A program made the translations under genes and the position numbers. Shown here piece by piece: positions 14,270 to 27,682 of a DNA stretch of 64,000 nucleotides. The first letter of the stretch is position 1; each line of letters opens with the position of its first letter. Below the pieces are notes generated by a model that worked only from the letters and a program-made list of their open reading frames with translations, did no database searches and was not told the DNA's origin. The stretch comes from Karalla daura (Eukaryota > Chordata > Actinopteri > Chaetodontiformes > Leiognathidae). The stretch lies in assembly GCA_029224185.1 (NCBI GenBank), contig CM055202.1, positions 2,011,798-2,075,797 of the forward strand. Direction: 5' to 3'.

Positions 14270-14322
14270 GGGGGTGGGGGAGGAGGAGGAGGAGGGGGAG
14301 GAGGAGGGGGAGGGAGGGAGGG
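14270..14322 (+). repeat. G-rich polypurine tract
   Basis: Mixed (GGA)n and GGGGG runs form a candidate G-quadruplex 180 bases downstream of the GAGAGAGGGA array. Confidence 0.85.
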
Positions 14323-14539
14323 TAAGGTAAGAGGCGAAAACCACACGTGAGCTGAAATAGCGCCTGGCCGGCTGTAAACATGTATTTATTTATTTTTACA
14401 CCAACCTATACGGTCCTCCTCTCTGCTGCCACTGTTTCCATGGGTAGACCGTATGTAGGCCACGCACGCCCACGCACGCTCTGCAGCCGGCTGCATTTCC
14501 ACTCTGACCTCACAGAGCGTGTTAACGGAGCCTGGCTGG

Positions 14540-14679
14540 GCCCCGGGACGGATCGGCCCTGGGACGGACCGGCCCGGGACGGATCGGCCCCGGGACGGAT
14601 CGGCCCCGGGACCGATCGGCCCCGGGACGGACCGGCCCCGGGACGGATCGGCCCCGGGACGGATCGGCCCCGGGAACGG
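14540..14679. repeat. 16-bp GC-rich minisatellite
   Basis: About eight units of GGACGGATCGGCCCCG, differing mainly at ACGGATC versus ACGGACC or ACCGATC. Every unit carries several CpGs and the DpnII/MboI tetramer GATC in most copies. Open frames reading GPGTDRP-like repeats on both strands are by-products. Confidence 0.9.
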
Positions 14680-16056
14680 CGCTCTGTCTTCCTGCTGCAC
14701 CCTCGGCCCGGCTGAGGAGCCTCGCTCCTCGCTCCACCTCCCTCTCAGCCTCTCTCAGATCGCAGCGTTGTATCTGAGGCCGCTCCTCGTCAGCATTTAT
14801 AGGAGAACTTGTGCTTGTGGTTAGGCAGCTCGATAAAAACGCCAGCTCGCAGCAGATCGGCTCTAAATCCTGCAGCGAGCTGCGGCGCAGGCACAGTGAG
14901 CCGGTAGATTAAAGGTTACAGGCGAGTCCAGGAGCCCGGTCCGGCTGCAACACATCAGCCAGGAAAACGCCTTTCACCTCTCTGAGGTGACTGATAGAAA
15001 ACCACTGGCCCTGCTCCAGCGACCGCTGGAGAGAAATCACTGCAAGAAAGAAAGAATCTCTGCGGCACCACTCAGTCAGAGCCGAGGAGGCTCTCTGGAG
15101 GAGAGGAGGAGCATTTCAGAACCTGGACCTCAGACTGCTGCAGAAACGACTTCATAGCGTAGAGAAACTCATCAAATTACATTCTCCAGCCTAGAAATGT
15201 TGATTATAATTACTGTTGACAAAAGCTGATAACAAAACCAACAAACTTTAATATTTACATAAATTAGGTGAAAATAATTTATGCATCTACCGTTGTCTCC
15301 ACTCACCGTCTGTGATTACTGTTCCTGGGAGTTTTATCTTCTATTTTTAATCAGGTTCATTCAGTTTACGGTTTACTTCTACACAGCAAGTAACAAATAA
15401 AAGTCTTAAAACTTAACTTTAACTTATAACCAGCATAGAGGAACATTGGACAGCCCTCCCTATTGCATCCTTCCTAACACACATGACTGTGGTGCTCTTC
15501 GCTTGTTTCTCATCTTTTAAGATGAAAACTGATGACATCACAGTTTGCAAACCAACTATTTTGTTGTTTCCAGCTGAGAACTTTGAGAAACTTTGTGTTC
15601 CTGAGTGTCTGGGAACAGAAACTCGAGTGTGTGACATCATGTTAGGCAGGCACAGACGGCCGGCTAACAACTCGTCGTGGCTAATTCCAGATTTGCGCAT
15701 TAGTGCGTCACGCATCTTTAAATAATGGAGCCTCAGACGTCAAACTTTGCCGTAAGCCGAGTCAGTCAAGTAACACCTTGCTCTGCTGCTGATTGCTGTG
15801 GGATGGACTCGGCGCTCCCTCAGCTAAACTCTGCTTTCATCCCATTTCACAGCCACACTGTCCTGCTAAGCAGGTGCCAATCACAGCGGGGCCGCCGCCC
15901 GGAGCCCGGAGCCGCTGCAGCTCGTTAGAAGAAGCAGGCAGAGTGTTGGTGCTGCCACAGCCCGGCCTCATCCACAGCCCAATGAGAGACGCTGCTCGGG
16001 GCGGGAGCAGGTTAATCAGCAGGGCAAAAACAATGAGCTCAGGTCCTGCAGGTAGA

Positions 16057-16109
16057 GGGGAGGAGGAGGAGGAGGAGGAGGAGGAGGAGGAGGAGGAGGA
16101 GGAGGAGGG
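16057..16109 (+). repeat. (GAG)n trinucleotide repeat
   Basis: About 16 GAG units; the poly-Glu and poly-Ser frames across it are not supported as genes. Confidence 0.95.
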
Positions 16110-16842
16110 CAGATGATAGTCGGTGTCCGTGGCCGCTCGAAGGACGGCGTGGTGGGTCGACTGTGAAATGAGGAAATGCATCAGGAAAAAGCACAAGGAC
16201 GTCCAGGAGGCTCCTCGTTTCTGTGCATGCAGCAGATTTTTGCAATGCACAGAGAGTGGGAGCATATTGAGTGTGTTACAGAGGAGGAGCTGGTTGAAAT
16301 TCAACATCTGTTATCACAGCGAAAGGTCTCGTGCTTTAGTGGGAGCGTTCCACTGCGGCCTCTGAACTCTGACGATGCGTCTGCCACTATTCATTTTCCT
16401 TCCTCTCTTTGTGCTGCAGGGAAATGTTTGGGAGAGGAAATGTGCCCTGTGTGTTGAGACCTGCAGGATCCCTGACTTACTGAAGGCTGTCTCACAGCAC
16501 AGATGTAGAAACGGAGCAGGTAGAACAGAGCATTAGCTGCAGCTACGGGGAAATCCAGGAAACGTGTTTGAGAGAGGCTGTGTGTTTTTTTTATTTCAGA
16601 TTGTTTTGACTTCACTTTTTCCACCCATGTAATCTGGGAGTCGACCTGAGGTATAATGGGGAGCGGATAGCTTGCACAGTTGGATACGTTTGCCACGGCC
16701 CATTTTAAACCACTAATGGCGCGGGCCGAGTGTCGATTCAAGGCCGGTCCAGCTGCATAAGAATCTCTGTGGTTAGCTCTTTATGAGACACTCAGTGGAC
16801 GAGCCTCTGGCCCCGGCCCATACCAGGCTAACCACAGCTCCC

Positions 16843-16846
<4 letters not shown>

Positions 16847-16888
<42 letters not shown>
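16847..16888. repeat. (CA)n microsatellite
   Basis: About 21 CA units. Confidence 0.95.
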
Positions 16889-16890
<2 letters not shown>

Positions 16891-18320
16891 GACAGAAATA
16901 TTGACCTCAGACACAGTCATGAGAAAGAAAGGTCCAAATAAGAGTCATCTAGACATTTCTGAAGGGCGATTTGAGGGAAGAGCTGAATGTGTGAAGAGGG
17001 CTGTTGCACTTTGGAGCCAGAAAATTACAACAATAATAAAATACATCACAATCAGAGGACATCACACAGCTGTGTGTGAGGCGCTCAGATGACTTTGTAA
17101 TGGAAGACATGTGCATGTAGATTAAATAGATGTGTGGATTAATGAGTGGAGAATGAATTAATTAGTTTAAATAATTCGTCATTATGATTATTATTCCTCT
17201 GATTATCATCAGACCTTTGATTCTGAGGCCCTCAGGACCTCACATATGCTCTGCTCATCAAACTAAACTGCTCAAACTCACACTGCTCTGACTGGTGATC
17301 CTTTACATGCATGTTCCATTATTTACAGGTTTTTGTTGTTGTGGGGCAACAGCTTATTGACTATGACTGGCGGAAGAAGAAGTAGTCCCTACCGAATGGG
17401 ACGTAGTTCCACCGAAGCAGACTAGATACTGACAGTACTCAGTGGTCTACACAGTAACACCTTCAGGTGGAGATGGAGACTGTGTACATACCGTCATATG
17501 TATCCATATACCTAGTCACAATATCAACATTTATGTGTGATGTACACATTTTTATCTTGCATGTTTGCCTTTCTACTGTTTTGTAGCATTCACTACGCTG
17601 CAGATCTCCTTCCTCCCTGAATCTGGAATCCTGCGCGTGGACTTGTTGGTTTGCCCACTCCTCTGTCTCCTCACCTGCAGCAGCTGCTGAACAGGCTCAT
17701 TAGAATATCTGGTCTGGGTCCCTGGTTAACAGGCGGCGCTCTGACCCAGCCGGGCCTCACTTATCAGCCCGGAGCAGATGCTGCGGAGGTGGTCACACAC
17801 ATCCTATGGCGACTGTATCAGCCGGCCTCCCGAGCCGCTCCTCTCAGAGCGCCTGCTCCTCCACGCCACCGCTTTATTCATCCCTGTCTATGTTTGATAA
17901 CTCTACACATTGCTGTGTGTGTGTGTGGGCATGAAGGTGCCCGCATGTGTCTGGGAAAGGCTAATGATGCTCCTCTACGGGCATTACTCATTCCCTGGAC
18001 AGCGTGTGTATGTGCGGGGCCTGAACTACACTCTCCTGGCTTCGGCGGCTTTTATCTCAGCTCTCGTAGAGTTGAACGAATGTGTTCGACTCCACCGCTC
18101 CACCTGTGCGTCTCCGTGTTTGTTGCTCGGCGGTTTCAAGTTAATTTGACTTCAGTTTTTTTGCTTTTTTTCCCTTCCAACGTACATAAACTATTCATCT
18201 GACTCTGGCTCTGCCTGCCTCAGCTTCTTCATCTCTGTCTCGACACAACACTGCAGGCAGATTCACGTTCCTGCCTCCTCTCTCTCTTCTTCTGCCTCTC
18301 CCACGGTTTCAGCCCTGTTT

Positions 18321-20740
18321 CTTCTTTAGATTTTCCTCCACTTGTAATTGACCCTTTGCAGAGTTACTGATGCTTTGCTTCTTTAGGTTTTCAGCCGAGT
18401 GTGCGACTCAACAAAAAGATGCCAAACTTTCCCCATTTTCACTACAACTAAGACGTTAATTGCAGTGTTCTGCTTGTTATCTTCCATTACAAAGACATGT
18501 ATCACTTTCTGTCCCACACATTATTATTCAGCCTGATATGAAAGAAAATACAGTTATGCAGGCCAAAGGCTTAAATGCAGTACAGAGTAAAGCAATGTTC
18601 TCTGAAGCCTTAAATCTGCTGTAGCTGGTTTGGGTGTTGCTCTGCCTCAGTCTAGCGTGGGGCTTAATTCAAAGTAAGGAAGTTTAAAAGGTTAGAAAAT
18701 GATGTTCCAGCTCTGGAAAGCTCTCCTCCTTACCCTCTGCAAAAGGCTTATTACCCTGGATTGTAGATTTGTAGAAACAGATGGAACTAAAACGTGTGGT
18801 CAGATCCAAGTTTCCACTGATCTGTCAAAACACAGTCCGACAGCAAGTTCACAACTCAGTATTTTTCTCATGTAGAACTGGCAGGGTTTTTATGTGGATG
18901 TAATAATGTAATAATGTTAACTTTTTTTTTGTTTTTAGATTTGTCACTACTAATAATTGATCATTTGCAGAGTTACTGATGTTTTGTTAAATGTTGCCCA
19001 ACGTGATGATATAAACCTTTAACACAAAACTTTCGATAACTTATGATAACTTACGATAACTTATGATAACTTATGATAACTTATGATAACTTATGATAAC
19101 TTATGATAACTTATGATAACTTATGATGTCAGGTCTCAGTCCTGCATTGGGTTTAATTCAATCTAGGTAAGTTTAAAAGGTTTCAGCTCTGGAAAACAGT
19201 CCTTCTTCCCCTGGGTGAAGGCTTTCTATGGTGGCTTTGCAGAGCAGTGATCAGAGGCCTGACAGGAGAGGAGGCCACCACTGGCAGCAGGCGGCTCAGA
19301 GCCAGAGCCGGGCTGTGACAGGCCGGCTGTGCTGCTTACAGCTGCTCTGGCAGGACTAGCAGCGGTCAGTCTCAGTGCGTCCTCGTGGTCTGACTGTTTT
19401 CAGCCAGACGAGCAGACCAGCAGCGGCCCGAACGCGGCCTGCAGCTCAGAGTCCTGTGCTGTACTTGCAGAGAGGGAATAGTTTCGTGCAGAGGAACGAA
19501 CGCTGCCGCTCATGCTAACGTCTGGTTGGCTCGTGCAGCCTCTGGAAGCCGTTCATGAATCACTGCATTGAACACACTGAACACATCGTTTCACAGCTAA
19601 TAAATATGTAGCCAATGACAATTGGATTTCTCCGACAGCTCTTCCAGTGCGAGCCGCCTCCCTGCCAGCCGACCATCCCACCCTGCGGGCTCCCGCCTCG
19701 ACCTCATTATATTTATCGATTTTATTCCCTTTTCTGTGGGTTTTTCATTTAAAAAAAAAGAAAAAAGAAAGAAAAAAAACATCACTGCAGCTTTGACTAA
19801 TGCGGCAATCAATAGTTAATGACTGGATGACAGAACTATTCCTTTGAAAGAGGATGTCGCCGTAGAAACAGATGGAGCCATCTGAAAACATGTGGTCAGC
19901 CATGTTCCCATTCATTTGTCAAAACTTTCTGCTACAGCATGTTCACGATTTAAAGTTTTCCCACGTTGAACTGACAGGACTTTTATGTGTACATAATTAT
20001 GAGAGCGTATACATCCACTCTCGTCTGTTTTTAGATGTTTCTCCACTTACGACTGGCCCTTTGCAGAGTGACTCTCTGTAGAGCCATACAGACTGAAGCG
20101 ATGTTCTCTGAAGCCTTAAATTTGCTACAGCTGGTTTGGGTGTTGCTCTGCCTCAGTCCTGTGGGGTTTAATTCACTGTATATGAGTTTGAAAGGTTAGA
20201 AAATGATGCTGCGGCTCTGGAAAGAAGACCTCTCTACCCTTCAACAAAGGCTTTTATCATGGCTTTGTAGATGTGTAGAAACAGCCGGAGCCATCTGAAA
20301 ACATGTGGTCGGGTCAGCGTCTCCATTCACTTGTCTGAGGATCTGTATGGAATATGTAATTATGAGACCATATAGGTCCATTCCAGAGTCAGACAACGTT
20401 CTCTGAAGCCTTAAATTTGTCGTTTGTTTAAGTGTTGGTCTGCCTCAGTCTTGTTTGGGGCTTAATGCAACGTATGTAAATTTAAAAGGTTAGAAAATGA
20501 TGTTCCAGCTCGGGAAAACAGTCCCCTGAAGAAAGGCTTTTCATCATGGTTTTGTAGATCTGCAGAAACAGATGGAGCCATCTAAAAACATGTGGTCAGG
20601 TCCGTGTCTCTGTTCGTTTGTCAAAACTTTGTCCTACAGCAAGTTCACGACTGAACGTTTTCCCACATAGAACTGACAGGATTTTCTCTTTGTACGTAAT
20701 TATGAGGCCGTGTACGTCCACTCTTGTCTGTTGGACCAGA
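18321..20740. repeat. Degenerate local duplication, about four copies, one interrupted
   Basis: Shared blocks recur in the same order. They include TTTGCAGAGT, AGCCTTAAAT, TGTTGCTCTGCCTCAGTC, AAAAGGTTAGAAAATGATG, GTAGAAACAGATGGAGCCAT, AAACATGTGGTCAG, AGTTCACGA and TAGAACTGACAGGA. The copies lie at about 18321-18905, 18930-19250 plus 19861-20035, 20030-20385 and 20390-20735. The second is split by about 610 bases of unrelated, more GC-rich sequence (19251-19860). Copies differ by many substitutions and indels, so the duplication is old. No frame is preserved between copies. I do not recognise the unit as a named transposable element. Confidence 0.75.
19034..19127. repeat. 10-bp minisatellite inside the local duplication
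   Basis: About nine tandem copies of GATAACTTAT, with one GATAACTTAC variant. It sits in the second copy of the 18.3-20.7 kb duplicated block and has no counterpart in the other copies, so it expanded after the duplication. Confidence 0.9.
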
Positions 20741-22459
20741 GAAGTTCCCGGCGTGACATCGGCTCTCACCTGCAGGGGCTCCATGATCTCAGCCGAGCCA
20801 GATTTGGGATGGAGGGGACGCGTTGCCCAGACAGGCTGTTTGGACGCGGGCCAGTCGCACAAGCTGTGAAAAGGTCCTGCGGCCTCGCTCACATTCTGCA
20901 AGCGTTACATTTGTTCTAGCCTCTCCTCACTTCCCTCACCATCTGTGGTCTTAATGAAGCTGTCAAGAAGCTGTCATTCACTCACGAGTGGCTGTGCCTC
21001 ACAGCACGCCGGCCCGCATGCCGCCAACGGGGAGTCGAGCCTCCAGCTCCGGCACAAAGTACCCCCCCCCCAAAAAAAACCCCCAAAAATGCCACATAAA
21101 TGACTTTCAACTCAGCGGCATCAGTCGTGAGTGACTTTGTACCTGTGACGGTGGTACAGGCCGGCCAGGCTGCAGAGGCGAGGCCTTGTGAGGGGCGTAT
21201 TAGGCCAGCGAGCAGCGGCCAATCACAGCGGGGCGCCGCTCCGGACCCGCCGGCGAGATGCTGAGGAACAAAGGAGGAAGTCATGGCAACCGCGTCCGCT
21301 GGGAAGCTGATGAATGACAGGAGGGGTTCTGGTTCCTGGTCACATGGCGGCACACACTGTCTTAGAGGCGGGCCTCTATGCTGCCCCCTCCTCCCACCAC
21401 CTCCCCCTCCCACCACCTCCCCCCACCTCCTCCTTACATCTAACGGTGGTTCACTGCAGACAACGCGTGCGAGTCTGGGGTCTCAACGATACGTGAATTA
21501 AGCACCATGAGCTGGAATGAAAACGTGATTTCACTACAAAAACAACGAGTTTCCAGTCTGGTTTCAATCTGCGTAATTGACGCAGGGTGGAGGCCGATGA
21601 GGACGTCCTTCAGATGTGCGAGAATTATTTTTCTTCTGGAAAAACACGCGAGGTGTGAGGAGGACAGTCGGACCGAAAACAGAGAGACAAGATAATTAGA
21701 TGACATCCCAAATTGCCGTCGACCCAGGTCTCGGTTCCTTGGAAATTCACAGACCTGTGACGAGGTGTTTTCTTTACAGACCAGGCGTTACTCAGAGTTA
21801 CAGCCAGAGGTGAAAGCTTTCAAAGTTTTAAATTCTATTACAGAAACATTCACTGTTTCATACTGTTCACCTCTCCATGCTTCATCACACTCTGGAGCAG
21901 TTCTGGAGCTCATAGAAGTTCGTTGGGCAGTCATAAAATCTGGACATGGCTTGACTTTCTCATTTTGAGGTGCAACCACATATTTTTGATTTTGAACTTT
22001 TGTTCCTATTGTTTGATAGTGAGACAGGCAGCAGCTCCAGCATCATCTCTTGTGCTTGTCCTTCCTGTTCCTGACATTGTCCATCCTCACTCAGACCCTC
22101 GGTTTGCTCCAGGTCTTCTTCCCTCTGTGTTTCTGGTTTCATTATTTTCTGTTGTAAATGTTCGTTGTCATTCTCATTCAATGTCTTCACTTTTGAATTA
22201 ATGCAGATTTTTCTTTTTCTGTATATTTTCACTGGTCATTATTATTATTATTAGGACAGTTCTTAATTGAAATCATCCTCAAATGATATTCAGTGACAAT
22301 CATTGATATTTGAGGCAAACCTCAAGAATATCTGGGCTTTCGCTGGCTGTTCATCCTCTCCTCTTTGTGGGAAAATCAAACGTTCCACTTGAATTAATCA
22401 GCGTTACCATCCACTGTATCTCTGAACTAAATGTGCATGCTCTGTAGGAATAGGACGAG

Positions 22460-22600
22460 AAGTGACTTTATCGACCCCTGAAGGGAAACTCTTTGTCTGG
22501 CAGCTCATCTCCAATTTTCTGCAGAACTAAGAAGCCTGATGGCTGCAGGTCCAGAGGATCTTCTGTATCTTCTACATCTCTCTAGAACACAGCACGGATA
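22460..22600. mobile_element. Possible LINE 3'-tail remnant (Rex1-like)
   Basis: GACTTTATCGACCCCTGAAG followed by GGAAACTCTTTGTCTGGCAG resembles the CTTTATTGATCCC-(GAGGGGAAA) block common near the 3' ends of fish Rex-type LINEs. The remainder (GGTCCAGAGGATCTTCTGT, TACATCTCTCTAGAACACAG) fits the same tail loosely. Assigned from memory of such tails; no coding part. Confidence 0.35.
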
Positions 22601-22899
22601 GATTAGAAGACATTGGGAATGACTTAAACACAATTAATTAACTGATGTATGGACTAACCGGTATCTCAGGCAAAAGCAGTAACGAGCGTAGCGCCCTCCT
22701 TCACCCCTGCCTCTAGATGTGAAGGTCTGGTGAACATTAGAGCAACATGCAGAACAGACTCTGTTCATGTCCTTGGAAAAGAAAAAAAAACCTTCTCTCT
22801 TAATTACAGTTCTAATTCGGTTTTATCTCTCATGACCATAGTTTCCACACTAATGTCATGATCACCCTGAGGCCGCGGCTCCATCCGTGATGATGAGCC

Positions 22900-22902
<3 letters not shown>

Positions 22903-22970
<68 letters not shown>
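22903..22970. repeat. (GA)n microsatellite
   Basis: About 34 GA units. Confidence 0.95.
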
Positions 22971-22972
<2 letters not shown>

Positions 22973-24684
22973 TGACAAACAGATTTGGACTGGAGCTTGG
23001 TGCCTTTGAGGGACGACTTCTAACCATGGGAAAGTGTTGCGGGTGCCTCTTTTTCCAGCGCAGCTTGTTGGGACTGTGAGAGGAGGCGGGGGGGTTTGAG
23101 GGCTCTTTGTGAAACACACGGTGCCAAATGGGGATGAGTAAGCAGCACCCGGAGCCAAGGGTTGTTCTGGGTTATAAGGAGTGTGGCCACACTGACGTTA
23201 GCCAGCGCTCTCCTTTTATAGAGGAGGAGGAGGAGGAGGTGGAGAGGGTGGGGGGGGGAAAGGGGGGGTGAGGGGCTGGAGAGCTCCGCGGCTGTGGCCC
23301 GCTCTGCTGCTAAGCCTGGACAGACACCCGCAACCGCCAACTTGGAGTGGTCGGTCCCTTTCATTTAAGCGATCGCTCTTTCATTTCTGCAGCTTCCAGC
23401 CTCTGGTTTGCTCCACACACACATCTGTCTCTGTCAGTTCCTGCCTCCACCTTTGGCTCCCGCTCTATCGGTCTTTTTCTCCCTCACGTCAGTCTGCTAA
23501 ACCTATTAAGTATCACTCGGAGCGCATAAATAAATGTGGCCTAATGAAATAATGTAGGGCACAACACCCCGATGTGGGTGAACGAGAAACCCGGGTCTAT
23601 TTGTGAAAAGTAAACGGTCGATTTGAGGACTGCGTCTGACACCGAGGAGGCAGCACTCCTCTGCAGAATAAAGCTGGGAAGAAAATCCATTTTGCTCCCA
23701 TCACTGAGGTCTTTAGCAACAAAGAACCTTCTGGTTTGGCTGGAGCTAAGCCGTGTTGCTGCCTCTGGCGCCTGAGGCGGCGATGTTTTTAAGCTGCGTG
23801 TATCCTGGGAAGAGTTCTGTCACATTGTTTGGTCTTGTTCTTCAGCACGCGGGTTTATAATTTAGCAGGAAGATGCATTAACCTATCAGAGCTGCAGAGT
23901 GCAAACATAAGCAGCTATTAAGGGAAAATATCCGTCCTCGGAGCCTCAGAGCAGCTCGCGTCTCCAGGGTTCACGTTTGGACAGTGCGTGTTTACTTTTC
24001 GAGGAGTTTGATCAAAAGCGAAAACAAGCTCTCTGCTCGGCGCCGATAGGAGGAGGCAAGAGACGAGCCGCTTCTCCACCTCAAGCACCATCGATGCTGA
24101 AAGCAGAGGCAGACATGTTCTCCTCTCCGAGACTGTCGAGAGGCGTGATAAGAAGTAGATGCGGCGTGATGCTGAGGCTGCGTTGCCGTGGTAACCCGTA
24201 CACAGCATCCTCAGCGCGTGCTGAAGTGGCTCAGGGACGTCAGCATGTGGCCGGGAAGAGATCGAGGACGGAGGTCAAACCCTGTGAATAAACGCCGTTT
24301 AACAGACGAGTGACACGTTAGATCACCTGTAGTCCCAGGTGTCACACTCACACCCATGACACCCCAGTCACACCTTCAGGTGCCATTATTTGAACAAACT
24401 AACGTTAAATATGAATGGAGTTAAATATGACACAAACTAGACCGAGACTGCATTAATTACTCTAAGACCGACCGTGTCATCATAAATAACTAACCAGCAG
24501 CACTTCTAATGCGCCCATCAAAGAAACATTGGTAGGTAGAACTACTATTATCACCAGTCTAGACAGAAAGTTCTAGAAAGTTCTAGAAGTTGTCTAGAAA
24601 ATAGATGTTGTTGGAGGAACATACGTATAAACACACAAAACAGACCTGCAGCCCTAAAGCTGTTCATCAGGGATCATGTGTGTA

Positions 24685-24685
24685 T

Positions 24686-24720
<35 letters not shown>
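24685..24720. repeat. (GATA)n tetranucleotide repeat
   Basis: About nine GATA units. Confidence 0.95.
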
Positions 24721-25422
24721 GAAACATAAAGGTTTTAATACTCTCTGGGAGCTGTCCATACGCGAGGCAAGCTGCTGATTGGCTGGTTGTAATGTTGATC
24801 CTGGACTAACAAGCCTCTGGTTGATCTGGGGATAATTTACTTGGTCAGATCAGATCATGCATATCAACATATAGCTCCACCAGAGCATGTAAGCCAACAT
24901 AACTAGGTCTGTTTTCTCCATTTGTGCAGCCTGAGGTGCTTCCCTTCCTCCCATGGTCATTATGCAGAGATAAGCTAAAGATGTCCTCCCTCAAGGTCTG
25001 CGTTTAACCCAGACTCCTCTCAGAAGGATGGGAAACAACGAGGAGGAATATTGTGCTTGTTACGTTCCTTGACTCAGGTCTCCCCCCTCCCTCTGTCCCA
25101 CCCTTTCGCTGTCCAGCGCTGCCTCTCTCTCTGGTCTGCATGGCGTCGTCCCCCGGCTGAGCTGCGGCTCAGTGTGCCAGGACAGGGCTCAGGAGATAAT
25201 GCTCATAGCTACAGGACAGATTTATTCCAACATGGCTGCCCGCGGACGCAGCCAAAAGAGATCCGGAGCGCCTCCTGGAGCGCCGCTGTCCTCCGGAGCG
25301 CTGCGGACACAGAGGCGGGCGAGGAGGAGCGAGCCAGCAGACCCTCTCTGGCGGCTCCGCTTTCTCATTACACACCTCCCTCACTTTGTCTGAGGAGCCT
25401 CTCCCTCCATCGCCGCCTCCCC

Positions 25423-25432
<10 letters not shown>

Positions 25433-25466
<34 letters not shown>
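25433..25466. repeat. (CA)n microsatellite
   Basis: About 17 CA units after a CT-rich lead. Confidence 0.95.
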
Positions 25467-25469
<3 letters not shown>

Positions 25470-26576
25470 GTCAGTCATCCATACAGATTACAACACCCAC
25501 TGAGGGGGTTGAGGATGGGTTCTCGCCTGACACTGAGAAGAGCTCCCACTATTACAGTTATTTTTGGAGCATCTTGGTTGGATCATCATCACAGTAGCTG
25601 CTTGTGGTGCTCTGTGAGGCCTGCGACGGCTCCGCAGCTCACACTCGACTGTTCAGTAATGAATCTGCGTGTCAGAGAGCAACACCTGCAATCCTCCAGG
25701 CTCCTCCAATGTTTGTCCTTCTCATGAACCAGAGTCGATGTTCTTCATCATCTGGATCATCTCATGACAGCTCGCTGCAGACCAGCAGAGTCTGATGTTT
25801 CAGTGGTGACAGCATGTTCGAGGGGAACCTGATGAATGCTTTCTGATGGCGAGTCAAACGGTGAGTTTAACACCCAGAGGTCAATCAAAGGTGAAGTTTC
25901 TGCGCTGACAAATCTGGGGAAAAAAGTCCCTCTTCGACGAGGAAATGGGTCAACATTAATCCCACATCTCTACAACTGTATTTGGCAGCCGACCACAAAT
26001 TGAGGTCAGGAATGTCTTGTGGCCGTCGTGTTTGCGATGCGCTAACGGAGTCGTTTAACCTCGTCCCTCGTCCCGGGCTACAGTGAGCGCAGCGAGCAGG
26101 AGCCGGAGCAACGCTGCTCCACTTCTGCTGCTGCAGAACGTTGCATCAGCTTCCCAGAAACGGCTCAGAGGAGGTCGCTTGAGGCTTTCGCTTTTGGGGG
26201 GTTTTTCATTTCAAAATAATCCTAAACTATCATTACAATCGATTATGTTTGAGGAAGGTTTCTTTTTCAAGTGGATTTCATTTTATCCCACTTCTCTCTC
26301 TCTTTTTTTTCAAACGTTTGGGAGAGGCACGTAGACCTCGGCCCCCGGCTCTCTAACTCAAACCGTAATTTAAAAAAGTGACCAGGAATTAAAAAAACAA
26401 GGCTGGGAACTGAGCAGATAAATAACAAAAAATAATAATAATAGAAAGTGGGATGAGCAGAGTAACAAGCATTAGGTCCACCTCCCGTGTCTGGCATCTC
26501 CTGGGAGCTCGTGCAGAGCAACAGATGGTAAACTCTGAATGACTCAGCCGCCGCGCCTCCATGCGTGGTCCTCTAC

Positions 26577-26589
26577 TGCCACCTGCTGG
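26577..26589 (-). promoter_or_regulatory. CTCF-like core motif in the gene-poor region
   Basis: The + strand reads TGCCACCTGCTGG. Its complement CCAGCAGGTGGCA is a full match to the core CCASYAGRKGGCR on the minus strand. No exon is near it. With the motif in gtpbp8 intron 4 it forms a divergent pair about 15 kb apart. Confidence 0.45.
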
Positions 26590-27682
26590 CGGCTCCTCCA
26601 GAGGACCAGGAGCAGGAGGCCTTTAGAACTAATAGCAGAAAGTTGTCTGAATGGACCTTTATTTGCCGTGGTGTGAGACGCTTGATGAAAAGAGCAATTA
26701 TGACGCATCTCTCTGCCCTCCAACAGCTCCAGGAGCAACTTAATAATCAATCAATTCCATTCAATTACTGAAGTTTGGACGTTCCTTTGTGAGTGATGAT
26801 GAAGAGATCTCCGCGCACACTCGGGGGGGCTCTAATGATGAACACATGTGAGTCTTCCCACTATCTGGGCCAATTATAGACAGCCGACACCAAACAATCT
26901 ATCACGGGAGTGCAGAAAAATGACCCCCCTGATACAAAAGGAGGATGAGGAATGGCGCAGAATGTGCAGAGGTGAGAGCAGATGGATTATGAACTATAAA
27001 TGTGTAACAAATGAACCGAGCAGGGGGCTCCGGACTGCCAGCGCCGCTCAATCAATCACAGCTCTAACAAGACAGAGGGAAGCGTGTTGTCGTGTTGAGG
27101 AGAAAATTCCAGAGTTGGGGGAGAAGAAGAGAAGCGGAGCGGGCACGGAGGCATCAGGGAGAGAGCACTAAAGATGTCATCATGAAACAGCTCCTGGACC
27201 TGCTTTATTTCCACACATCGTATCTCTCCTTCCTTTGTTGTCCGGCTCTCTGCTCCAGACTGAAGTTTCCATTTGATGTTTTCGAGACGCACTAGAAGGT
27301 TTCTGCAGAACACATCTCCATCAAGTTTGCTTCATATCCAGGTTCCCAGACCTTCAGAGACCTTTGCTCGAAACGTCGACTTTTCCGTTCCACAATGACA
27401 AATCATAAGATCATGGAGCCAAAATATGATCATTTTCCAAACTCTAAGTGAGTATATTTTTTGGTGCTTAAACTTAACAAGACCTTAACCGCAGCTCGGG
27501 GTCGCCAAACCATGGCCCTGAAGTTTGGGAAAGTCTCTCAGTTCAATTTCAATTTGTCTGAACTTTATTTAAAGTGGCAGTTCACTGTGAACGTTATCGC
27601 ATCATGACATTTAACAGGCCGAGCAGGCTGCTCTGAGACGGTGACACACTGTAAAATTTAAAGCTGTTTACACTGAGCTGAC

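Larger units (their letters stand above)
20741..25432. other. Gene-free stretch
   Basis: Contains the possible LINE remnant at 22.5 kb and GA/GATA repeats. A C-run and A-run occur together at about 21,061-21,088. G-rich runs at 23,248-23,275 could form a quadruplex. No exon is supported. Confidence 0.6.

Noticed and set aside
14380..14824. Frames with Gly-Pro-Gly-Thr-Asp-Arg-Pro-like repeats
   Set aside because: Produced by the 16-bp GC-rich minisatellite; both strands give equally long frames.
17651..18202. 183-codon frame on the plus strand
   Set aside because: Composition is random, contains no domain, and is not bounded by plausible splice sites or a promoter.
19034..19127. Resemblance of ATAACTTAT repeats to lox-type recombination sites
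   Set aside because: It lacks inverted arms around an asymmetric spacer and is a simple 10-bp tandem repeat.
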